NCBI GenBank assembly: GCA_046328125.1
Contig: JAXLXF010000041.1
Span: 1 to 64,000, forward strand
Direction of reading: 5' to 3'
DNA from: JADZEM01 sp046328125
Lineage (GTDB): Bacteria; Chloroflexota; UBA6077; JACCZL01
Length of the DNA stretch: 64,000 nucleotides
Shown here: positions 57,202 to 64,000 of the stretch, in pieces
How the letters are laid out: every line of letters begins with the position of its first letter
How positions within the stretch are numbered: position 1 is the first letter of the stretch
Translations under genes and position numbers: made by a program
Notes under the pieces: model-generated
What the model was told of the DNA's origin: nothing
Seen by the model: only the letters and a program-made list of their open reading frames with translations
Databases searched by the model: none

Positions 57202-58560
57202 ATGATCGGGCCGCTGATCTCACGTTACGGATCGGTTGACGAAGCGCGCGAGGCGCTCCTGAGTCATCGTGCGCTCGGCGACGCCGAGTTGCCGGCCCCG
57301 GTCGTCCAGAAGATTCGCGAGGTGTTCGGGCGCGACCTGTCGGCCTCCCAGGTCGTCGCGAAGATCGTCGGAGACGTCCGAAGCCAGGGCGACGCCGCGA
57401 TCCACCGCTACACGCAGGCAATCGACGGTCGACAGGTCAGCAGCCTCGTCGTGAGCGAAGCCGATCTGGACCGTGCGGTCGCGAGCGTCTCGCCAGAGGT
57501 GCTGGCCGGCCTCGAAGTCGCCGCCGACCAGATCCGCCGCTTCCACGAGAAGGCTCGCCGCAACAGCTGGCTCTCGCACGATGGCGACGGCGCGCTCGGA
57601 CAGGTCATTCGCCCGCTTCGTCGGGTCGGCATCTACGCGCCGGGCGGTCGGGCGCCGTACCCGTCCACGGTGTTAATGGCGGTGATTCCAGCCCGCGTGG
57701 CCGGCGTCAAGGAGATCGCGCTCGCCTCGCCGCCCGGTCCGGACGGAGAGATCGCGCCGGTCCTGCTGGCAGCGGCCAGAACGGCCGGCGTGGACACGGT
57801 CTACCGTGTCGGCGGCGCCCAGGCGATCGCCGCCCTGGCGTACGGCACGGAGTCGGTCGGTCGGGTGGACAAGATCCTCGGCCCGGGCAACATCTTCGTC
57901 GCGCTGGCGAAGCAGCAGGTGTTTGGCGCGGTCGCCATCGACGGTCTGGCCGGCCCGACCGAGTGCCTGCTGGTGGCCGACGAGACCGCCAATCCGACCT
58001 TTCTGGCTGCTGACCTGATCGCGCAGGCCGAGCACGACCCGATGGCTCAGCCGCTTCTCTTCTGCACCTCGCGTCAGGTGATCGAGCGCACGTTGGGCGA
58101 GGCCGAGCGGATGATCGAGGAGGCGCCGCGCGCCAACATCATCCGCGAGTCGCTGGCTGGCCGAGGCGCCGTCGTCCACACGCCGACGGTCGAATCGGCC
58201 ATCGCGCTGGCGAACGAGTACGCGCCCGAGCACCTGACGCTCTGTGTCCGCGACGCCTGGTCCCGGCTGGGGCAGATCGAGAACGCCGGCGGCGTCTTCA
58301 TCGGCGAGTGGTCGGCCGAGGCGATCGGCGACTACGCGGCCGGCCCGAGCCACATCATGCCGACCAGCGGCACCGCTCGCTTCAGCTCGCCGGTCAACCT
58401 GGACGACTTTCTCAAGATCACGTCCGTCTTCGCGTTCGGGCCGGACGACGTTCGGCGGCTCGGCCCGCCCGCCATCGCCATTGCGCACGCCGAAGGGCTG
58501 TACGCCCACGCGGCGGCGATCGAAGTCCGCCTGAGGGAGCTCGATGAGCATCCAGCCTGA
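57202..58560 (+). CDS. hisD: Histidinol dehydrogenase
   Basis: A 452-residue zinc enzyme that oxidises histidinol to histidine in two steps. RPLRRVGIYAPGGRAPYPSTVLM, VDKILGPGNIFVALAK, the zinc-site AQAEHDPMAQ and NEYAPEHLTL, and AGPSHIMPTSGTARF are all present. It starts 12 bases after hisG and overlaps hisC by 17 bases. Confidence 0.97.
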   Translation: MIGPLISRYGSVDEAREALLSHRALGDAELPAPVVQKIREVFGRDLSASQVVAKIVGDVRSQGDAAIHRYTQAIDGRQVSSLVVSEADLDRAVASVSPEVLAGLEVAADQIRRFHEKARRNSWLSHDGDGALGQVIRPLRRVGIYAPGGRAPYPSTVLMAVIPARVAGVKEIALASPPGPDGEIAPVLLAAARTAGVDTVYRVGGAQAIAALAYGTESVGRVDKILGPGNIFVALAKQQVFGAVAIDGLAGPTECLLVADETANPTFLAADLIAQAEHDPMAQPLLFCTSRQVIERTLGEAERMIEEAPRANIIRESLAGRGAVVHTPTVESAIALANEYAPEHLTLCVRDAWSRLGQIENAGGVFIGEWSAEAIGDYAAGPSHIMPTSGTARFSSPVNLDDFLKITSVFAFGPDDVRRLGPPAIAIAHAEGLYAHAAAIEVRLRELDEHPA

Positions 58561-59674
58561 GGTCCGCCGCTCCAACGTCCGCGCCTGCATCGAGAACATC
58601 TCGGCCTACCACGGGCCAGAGGATCCGGAGTACCTGGCGAAGCGGCTCGGGCGGCCCGTCGAGAGCATCATCAAGCTCGACGCCAACGAGAACCCGTACG
58701 GACCGTCGCCGCTGGTGCAGGAGATGCTGAGCACCTACAACGGCTACAGCGTCTACCCGGACGCCGACCAGCGCTCGGCGCGCACGGCCCTGGCCGAGTA
58801 CGCTGGCGTCCCCGAGGACACCCTTATTCTGGGGAACGGCGCCGACGAGCTGATCGACCTGCTGATGCGGGCCTACCTCGACCCGGGCGACGAGCTGGTG
58901 GATTTCCCGCCGTCGTTTGCGATGTACGCGTTCAACGCCCAGCTGCAGGACGCGCGGGTCGTCTCGGTGCCGCGCAACGACGACTTCAGCATCGACGTGG
59001 ACGCGGCGCTGGCTGCGATCACCGACCGCACGAAGCTGATCCTGTTGACCTCACCCAACAACCCGACCGGCACCGTGATGCCGACCGCCGACGTGCGCCG
59101 CATCCTCGACACCGGCTACCTCGTGGTGCTGGACGAGGCGTACTTCGAGTTCGCCAACGCCGACGGCCAGGGCTTCGAGACGATGATCGGCGAGGTCGCT
59201 AGCTACCCGAATCTGGTCGTCTTGCGGACGTTCAGCAAGTGGGCGGGGCTGGCCGGCTTGCGGATCGGCTACGGCGTCTTCCCGCACGAGGTCGGCCAGC
59301 ACATCTGGAAGCTGAAGCCGCCGTTCAACGTCAACGTCGCGGCGCTGGTCGCGATGCGGGCGGCGCTCTCTGACAAGGCCCACCTGATGGAGACGGTTGA
59401 CAAGATCGTGGCCGAGCGCAACCGACTTCTCGCTGAGCTTCCCCGGACCGGGCTGGTCCGGCCGTACCCGACTCGCTCGAACTTCATCCTGTGCGAGATC
59501 GATGGGATGGACGGACGCACGCTGACGAACCGGCTGGCCGACGAGGGGATTCTGGTCCGCCACTACGGCACACCGCGCCTTCAGAGCTGCGTCCGGATCT
59601 CGGTCGGGCGGCCCGAGCAGAACGACGTGGTGCTGGCAACGCTGACCCGAATCGCCAGCGAGCTGCGCGGATAG
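58544..59674 (+). CDS. hisC: Histidinol-phosphate aminotransferase
   Basis: A 376-residue PLP enzyme. KLDANENPYGPSP, YPDADQRSARTALAEYAGV, LGNGADELIDLL, LTSPNNPTGTVM, VVLDEAYFEF and the Schiff-base lysine of LRTFSKWAGLAGLRIGYG are typical. It begins inside hisD, so translation is coupled. The operon ends here in the window; hisB, hisH, hisA, hisF and hisI are elsewhere. Confidence 0.96.
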   Translation: MSIQPEVRRSNVRACIENISAYHGPEDPEYLAKRLGRPVESIIKLDANENPYGPSPLVQEMLSTYNGYSVYPDADQRSARTALAEYAGVPEDTLILGNGADELIDLLMRAYLDPGDELVDFPPSFAMYAFNAQLQDARVVSVPRNDDFSIDVDAALAAITDRTKLILLTSPNNPTGTVMPTADVRRILDTGYLVVLDEAYFEFANADGQGFETMIGEVASYPNLVVLRTFSKWAGLAGLRIGYGVFPHEVGQHIWKLKPPFNVNVAALVAMRAALSDKAHLMETVDKIVAERNRLLAELPRTGLVRPYPTRSNFILCEIDGMDGRTLTNRLADEGILVRHYGTPRLQSCVRISVGRPEQNDVVLATLTRIASELRG

Positions 59675-59698
59675 CAGGACTACCCATCCCTTGGCGCG

Positions 59699-60400
59699 TC
59701 ACCCTTCGCGCGCGACGACGATGCCGTAGACCCGACTGGCGCCCGCCTGCTTCAGCGCCTCCGCGCAGGCGCTCAGCGTGGCGCCGGTCGTCATCACGTC
59801 GTCCACGACCGCGACTCGGCGCCCCACTATGCCCTCACCGTTCTGGCAGGCGAACGCTCCGACGACGTTCGTCTGCCGCTCGGACGCGGACCTGCCAACT
59901 TGACGCGGCGTCTCGCGGATGCGGGTGAGGCCGGACGCCAGCAGCGAGACGCCGAGCCTCGCGCTAACTGCCGTTGCCAGCAGCTCCGACTGGTTGAAGC
60001 CGCGCTGACGGCGGCGGGCGGGAGCGAGCGGCACCGGGACGAGCACGTCCACGGCCAGCGGGCGCGCCTCGACGGCTTCGGCCACGAAGCTCGCGAGCAG
60101 TCCGGCTCGGCTGCGGATGCCTCGATACTTGAGATCGTGGATCGCGGTCCGCACCGCGCCGTCAAAGTGGCAGGCCGCCCGCACGCCGTCGAGCGTCATC
60201 GGCTTCGCTCGGCACCGCTGGCAGATCCGTGCGAGTCGGCTCGGAGCGGCACAGAGCGGGCAGACTTCGCCGCCCAGGCGCGGGACGTCTGCCGCGCATG
60301 CCTCGCACAGCACCACGCCGCGCAGCCGGCAGCCGATACAGCGGTCCGGGAAGAGGAGTCCGAGCAGCCGTTCGACCGGCGACGAACGTACCTGCTGCAT
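59699..60400 (-). CDS. comF: ComF-family phosphoribosyltransferase-like protein
   Basis: A 233-residue protein. The N-terminus has zinc-finger cysteines (CIGCRLRGVVLCEAC; CPLCAAP; CQRC). YRGIRSRAGLLA, RRRQRGFNQSELLA and the PRPP-binding loop VAVVDDVMTTGATLSAC follow. ComFC works in DNA uptake in naturally competent bacteria. No other competence gene is in the window. Confidence 0.93.
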   Translation of the reverse strand: MQQVRSSPVERLLGLLFPDRCIGCRLRGVVLCEACAADVPRLGGEVCPLCAAPSRLARICQRCRAKPMTLDGVRAACHFDGAVRTAIHDLKYRGIRSRAGLLASFVAEAVEARPLAVDVLVPVPLAPARRRQRGFNQSELLATAVSARLGVSLLASGLTRIRETPRQVGRSASERQTNVVGAFACQNGEGIVGRRVAVVDDVMTTGATLSACAEALKQAGASRVYGIVVAREG

Positions 60401-60432
60401 CGCCGTGTCTCACGCCGAGCCAGACAATCTGT

Positions 60433-60765
60433 CTACCGAAGGAATGGCGACGGCGATGGCGACGGCGACGGCAGCACGGACGGCGACGGCGATGGCAGGG
60501 CAGTTGGTCCGGGCGTCAGCACCGGTGTTGCCACCTCGGTTCCGCCACCTCCCGAGAACAGCCCGACGAACCACGATACGCCGTTGAAGATGGCGACGAA
60601 CATGTCGCCGATCAGGCGCGGGATGAACGTCCACCAGATCAGCCAGGCGAGGAGCAGGGCGACGCCGACGACCAGCAGCCCGAGACGCCATTCGACCACG
60701 CTCAACTGGCGCGGCTGAAACAGCAGCCGCGCCCAGAGCTTCGTCGGTCGTCCCTCTTCGTCCAT
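60433..60765 (-). CDS. Small membrane protein with Pro/Ser repeat tail
   Basis: A 110-residue protein. One or two hydrophobic segments (LGLLVVGVALLLAWLIWWTFI, then MFVAIFNGVSWFVGLF) are followed by a tail of PSPSPSVLPSPSPSPSP type, coded by tandem six-base repeats at about 60437-60496. The tail closely resembles the linker of the glycoside hydrolase at 23.6 kb. The ATG at 60765 has GAGGAG upstream. No known function. Confidence 0.7.
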   Translation of the reverse strand: MDEEGRPTKLWARLLFQPRQLSVVEWRLGLLVVGVALLLAWLIWWTFIPRLIGDMFVAIFNGVSWFVGLFSGGGGTEVATPVLTPGPTALPSPSPSVLPSPSPSPSPFLR

Positions 60766-60836
60766 CCCGGCTCCTCACCTATTTGTCGCGCTAGTTCCGC
60801 CTCGCCGAAATCAGTCGGTAGATCGGCGCCGGTGTA

Positions 60837-62087
60837 CTAGCAGCGGATCAGCCGCCCGTTCTCGACCTCAGCCACGCCGTCCTTGAACACCCAACGTAGC
60901 TTGCGGATGTCCGAGATGTTCTTCGACGGGTCTCCTTCGACGACCAGGAAGTCGGCTCGTCTGCCAACCTGGAGCGACCCGAAGTCGTCGGAGCGGTCGA
61001 AGCACTGCGAGCCGGTGTACGTCGCGGCGGTGATCGCCTGCATCGGCGTCAGTCCGAGCTCCTCCACCGCCGCTTCCAGCTCACCTGGCATCGAGTCGAG
61101 CGGCACGTTCGCCACGCCGGCGTCGGTGCTGCCGATGATTTTGACCCCGCGTGCCAGCATGTCGCGCTGCGCCTCGCGGATCTTGGGACGCATGTTCCGG
61201 ACGCGCTCCCGGACGGCGGCGAGGTGCGGATCGGCGCTGGCGGGCGCCGGCGCCACGCGGGCCGGGCTGATCGTCGGGCTCAGATACGTGCCCTGCTTCA
61301 CCATCTGGTCCGCCACTGCCGAATCGTAGTCCACCACGGTGTCGTCCCACTCGGCGACCCAGGTGCAGTGCTCGATGCAGTCGATGCCCGCCGCCACGGC
61401 GTTGCGGATGCCGGCCGTGCCATGTCCGTGAGCGGTCGTCTTGCGCCCGAGCCGCTTCGCCTCCTGCACCAGCGCGGTCAGCTCCTCGACCGTGAACTGG
61501 GCGGCGGTCACGTTCGTGTTCGGCGTCATTCGGCCGCCCGTGGACATCACCTTGAAGAAGTCAACGCCACTCTTCGCGAGGCCGCGCGCAAGCTGCCGCA
61601 TGCCATCGGCCGAGTCCACCTCGCCGTTGAAGAAGTAGCAGTGCCCGCCAGTCACGGTGATCGCCGGACCTGCTGCCAGAATGCGCGGCCCGGGGAGCAC
61701 GCCAGCCGCGATGGCGTCGCGCAGCCTCAGCGGCATCAGATCGCGCCCGCCGCAGTCTCGCACCGTCGTCACGCCGACGCGCAGCGCCAGTTGGGCGTTG
61801 TGCACGGCGCGCAGGAGGATACGCGGATTGTCCTCGCCCAGGATGTCCGGCAGCGCTGTCGGCAGGGCGCTGAAGTTCAAATGGACGTGTCCGTCGAGCA
61901 GGCCCGGCATCACCGTGTTCGCGGAGAAGTCGATGACCTCAGCGTCGCCCGAAGGCTTCTTCACCTCGCTGGCCGGCCCGACCTCTCGAATCCGCTCGCC
62001 CTCGATCACCATGCGGGCGTTGTCGATTGGCTCGGCGCCCGTCCCGTCCACGAGGCGTCCCGCCTCGATCACCGTCAGCCTCGGCAT
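60837..62087 (-). CDS. Metal-dependent amidohydrolase, imidazolonepropionase/prolidase-like
   Basis: A 416-residue TIM-barrel enzyme of the amidohydrolase superfamily. Ligands and catalytic residues: DGHVHLNF (HxH), VDFFKVMS (lysine), KTTAHGHGTAG (His), DCIEHCTW (His) and IIGSTDAG (Asp). The small beta-sandwich domain is split between both ends (VIEGERIREVGPA; GRRADFLVVEGDP). Nearest to Xaa-Pro or Xaa-Arg dipeptidases of this superfamily. The ATG at 62087 has GGAGGAG upstream. Confidence 0.9.
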   Translation of the reverse strand: MPRLTVIEAGRLVDGTGAEPIDNARMVIEGERIREVGPASEVKKPSGDAEVIDFSANTVMPGLLDGHVHLNFSALPTALPDILGEDNPRILLRAVHNAQLALRVGVTTVRDCGGRDLMPLRLRDAIAAGVLPGPRILAAGPAITVTGGHCYFFNGEVDSADGMRQLARGLAKSGVDFFKVMSTGGRMTPNTNVTAAQFTVEELTALVQEAKRLGRKTTAHGHGTAGIRNAVAAGIDCIEHCTWVAEWDDTVVDYDSAVADQMVKQGTYLSPTISPARVAPAPASADPHLAAVRERVRNMRPKIREAQRDMLARGVKIIGSTDAGVANVPLDSMPGELEAAVEELGLTPMQAITAATYTGSQCFDRSDDFGSLQVGRRADFLVVEGDPSKNISDIRKLRWVFKDGVAEVENGRLIRC

Positions 62088-62225
62088 CCATCTCCTCCGG
62101 TCTGCCTCATGAGCACATGCCTCACAGAGAGGCGGGGATCGGCCGCCCCGCGGCGTCGGCGCGGCCGCGACCACCTGGCCGCCGACATTCTAGGCGAGGC
62201 TTCGCAGTACGGCCAGCCAATAACC

Positions 62226-62257
62226 ACGAGCGCGGCCCATTTCTGGGCCGCGCTCGT
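62226..62257. terminator. Strong hairpin downstream of the membrane fusion protein gene
   Basis: A perfect 14-base stem (ACGAGCGCGGCCCA and complement) with loop TTTC. On the minus strand it follows the membrane fusion protein gene by about 33 bases. No T-tract. The rest of the 202-base gap 62088-62289 holds nothing else visible. Confidence 0.6.
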
Positions 62258-62289
62258 CTCGAACTTCAGCTCCACTGTCTCGAGTGATG

Positions 62290-64000
62290 TCAGGGTTGCC
62301 GAGTCGCCGTGACTGGCGTGCCGTCCGACAGCACGTCCAGCGCCGACACCGCGACCTCCTCGCCGACCTGCAGCCCGTTCGTGATCTCGACCTGGCGCCC
62401 GTCGTTGATGCCGACCTGCACCTCGCGGGCCTGCGCCCTGGTCGTGCCCGTGTTGTCGGCGGCGATCACGAAGACGATGTTGCGGCCAGAGCGGTTGACG
62501 ATCGCCTGGACTGGCACCAGCACCGCCTGTCGCGCCGGCGTCTGGAGCCCGACCTGCGCGAACATGCCGTCGCGAAGCCGGCCGTTCGGGTCGTTCGGGT
62601 AGACGCGCACGGCGAAAGTTCGGCTCCGAGCGTCGGCGGTGGGCGAGATGCTGGCGACGGTGCCGGGGAAGACCTCGCCCGGGAACGCTGCCACGCTGAT
62701 CTGGGCCGGCTGGTTCCGCGCGACCTGCCCGATCCGTGCCTCTTCCACCTGAAGCACGATCTCGGTCTCTTTCGAGACCAGGCTCACGATGGGCGTGTTG
62801 GTGCCGACCGTAGCGCCCGCGCTGATCAGCCGCTGCGCCACCACGCCGTTGAACGGCGCGCGGATCGTCGATTCGGCCTGGTTGACCCGCGCCGCTTCGA
62901 GTGACGCCGCCGCCTGATCGACCTGGGCCGCCGCGATCTGGATGTCCTCCTGGGTTGGGCGCTGCCGTGACTGCAGCGTCGCGTTGGCCTGGTCGAGCGC
63001 CGCCTGGGCCGCCCGCACGTCGTACGGGTTGGGGTTCACCAGACGGGCCAGGTTCGCGGCCGCCTGGTTCACGACCTCCTGGGCGTTGCGCACATCCCAC
63101 TCGGCCGGATTACGAGCCGAATCCGCGCGGGCCTGCGCCGCGTCGAGGCCGGCCTGCTGCTGCTCGACCGTCGCCTGCAACCGGTCGACGTCCGCCTGGG
63201 CCTGCCCGTATCGCAGCTCCAAGGTCGCCAGATCGGTCGTGCCGCCGAAGCGCGTGCGCTGGAGGGTCGCCTCGGCCTGCCGAACCGCTTCCTCGGCCTG
63301 CGCGATGTCGAACGGTGTCGCTCCGTTCTGGGTCTTTTCGAGCTGGTTCTGGGCCTCCGCCACGGCGATCTGGGCGGCGTTCTTCTGGTTCCGGAGCTGA
63401 TCCTCCTGGGCCGAGCTACAGCTCGCGCGCTGCTGGCTCGTCGTCGAGGACACGACGCCGGTCTGGTCGTTTCGGGAGCGCGACTTCGACGTCGTCACCG
63501 TGTGGCCACACGCTTCGAGCGCCGCGTCAGCAGCCGCCAGGTTGTTCCTGGCGCGGTCCACCGCGAGCTGGGCCGCGCGCAGGTCTTCTGGCCGCGACCC
63601 CGCCCGCAGATTGTCGAGCCGGCTCCTGGCCGCGTTGAGCGCCGCCTGTGCTGCCGCGATGTCCTCGGCCCGGGTGTTCGGGCCGCCCAGGCCGGCGCGA
63701 GCCTGTTCGAGCCGGTAGCGAGCTTCGGTGAGCGTCGCCTGTGCCGATGCCAGCTGGGCACGCGACTGATCGACCTGGGCACGAGACTGGTCGATGGACG
63801 CGTCAAGAGCGGTCGCGTCATCAGGCTTCGGCCCGCCGAGGAGCGCGTCCACACGACTCTGGGCCTGTCCGACCTGTGCTCGCGCCGCCGCGATCTCTTC
63901 AGCGCGTGCGCCCGAGCGCGCCTGGTCGAGTCGAGCTTCGGCGGCGCGGACGGACGCGGCCGCCGCCTCGATGTCCTCAGCTTTCGAGCCAGCCTGCACC
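62290..64000 (-). CDS. HlyD/RND-type membrane fusion protein, truncated by the window edge
   Basis: At least 569 residues; the start lies beyond position 64000. The visible part begins in a very long alpha-helical hairpin, made of degenerate repeats like AEDIAAAQAALNAARSRLDNL, with Ala/Gln-rich coiled coils. The lipoyl half STIRAPFNGVVAQRLISAGATVG (about 390-412) and the beta-barrel and membrane-proximal domains (VEEARIGQVARNQPAQISVAAFPGE; GLQTPARQAVLVPVQAIV) follow. These proteins link an inner-membrane transporter with the exterior. A cysteine-bearing loop (EACGH...SCSSAQ) lies at the hairpin middle. The transporter genes are presumably next to it, outside the window. Confidence 0.88.
   Translation of the reverse strand, partial: VQAGSKAEDIEAAAASVRAAEARLDQARSGARAEEIAAARAQVGQAQSRVDALLGGPKPDDATALDASIDQSRAQVDQSRAQLASAQATLTEARYRLEQARAGLGGPNTRAEDIAAAQAALNAARSRLDNLRAGSRPEDLRAAQLAVDRARNNLAAADAALEACGHTVTTSKSRSRNDQTGVVSSTTSQQRASCSSAQEDQLRNQKNAAQIAVAEAQNQLEKTQNGATPFDIAQAEEAVRQAEATLQRTRFGGTTDLATLELRYGQAQADVDRLQATVEQQQAGLDAAQARADSARNPAEWDVRNAQEVVNQAAANLARLVNPNPYDVRAAQAALDQANATLQSRQRPTQEDIQIAAAQVDQAAASLEAARVNQAESTIRAPFNGVVAQRLISAGATVGTNTPIVSLVSKETEIVLQVEEARIGQVARNQPAQISVAAFPGEVFPGTVASISPTADARSRTFAVRVYPNDPNGRLRDGMFAQVGLQTPARQAVLVPVQAIVNRSGRNIVFVIAADNTGTTRAQAREVQVGINDGRQVEITNGLQVGEEVAVSALDVLSDGTPVTATRQP

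Noticed and set aside
1..64000. CRISPR arrays, prophage, insertion sequences, integrases, toxin-antitoxin pairs
   Set aside because: No regularly spaced direct repeats and no transposase, phage or toxin domains were seen in any translated frame.

Overview
The window is uniformly GC-rich, with dense, short-spaced genes, many four-base start/stop overlaps and many GTG/TTG starts. The gene content fits a free-living, probably aerobic bacterium, most likely of the phylum Chloroflexota (Thermomicrobia-like). That placement is inferred from gene families and repeat style and was not tested by a search. No prophage, insertion sequence, integrase or CRISPR array is visible.

Layout. 0-9 kb: infA, a degenerate M3-like protein, YbaK, RidA, a composite inverted-repeat element, a secreted CARDB-like protein, dihydrolipoyl dehydrogenase with octanoyltransferase lipB, the Fe-S carrier Mrp, a 58-residue membrane protein and the RNase P RNA gene. 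8.6-19.6 kb: a secreted transglutaminase-like protein, a 2-hydroxyacid dehydrogenase, a coupled DUF92/DUF402/larB operon, a class III aminotransferase, a FolD paralogue with an altered active site, an M28 peptidase, acylphosphatase and two alpha/beta hydrolases. 19.9-30.4 kb: etfBA, several exported proteins (Trx-like lipoprotein, glycoside hydrolase, LysM protein, serine hydrolase), an alkyltransferase-like DNA repair protein, a response regulator, tRNA-Leu(CAA), and a Rieske/NUDIX/MBL operon.

30.4-42.1 kb: an R3H-domain ATPase coupled to a GNAT protein, cobS-cobT-cobQ, ruvC-ruvA-ruvB, a HIT protein, a zinc dehydrogenase and an SGNH hydrolase. 42.3-53.8 kb: a large cobalamin locus beginning with a cobalamin riboswitch: cobO, a ChlI-ChlD chelatase fusion, a CobB-CbiC fusion, cobK and cobF on the opposite strand, cobL, cobI, cobM, a CbiG-CobJ fusion and a 52-residue membrane protein. 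It mixes aerobic-type (CobF, CobL, chelatase) and anaerobic-type (CbiG) steps. 53.8-59.7 kb: a peroxiredoxin followed divergently by hisS/hisZ-hisG-hisD-hisC. 59.7-64 kb: comF, a small membrane protein, an amidohydrolase and a truncated RND/HlyD membrane fusion protein.

The main discovery candidate is the peroxiredoxin at 53819-54283 (minus strand). An in-frame TGA stands exactly where the peroxidatic cysteine belongs, the reading frame is intact on both sides, and a stem-loop begins 9 bases after the TGA. It is best read as a selenocysteine peroxiredoxin. Other points worth a second look: the CobB-CbiC fusion lacking the CbiC histidine, a FolD lacking its catalytic lysine, the chimeric cobalamin pathway, a promoter geometry suggesting leaderless mRNAs, and nested palindromes with G-quadruplex potential.
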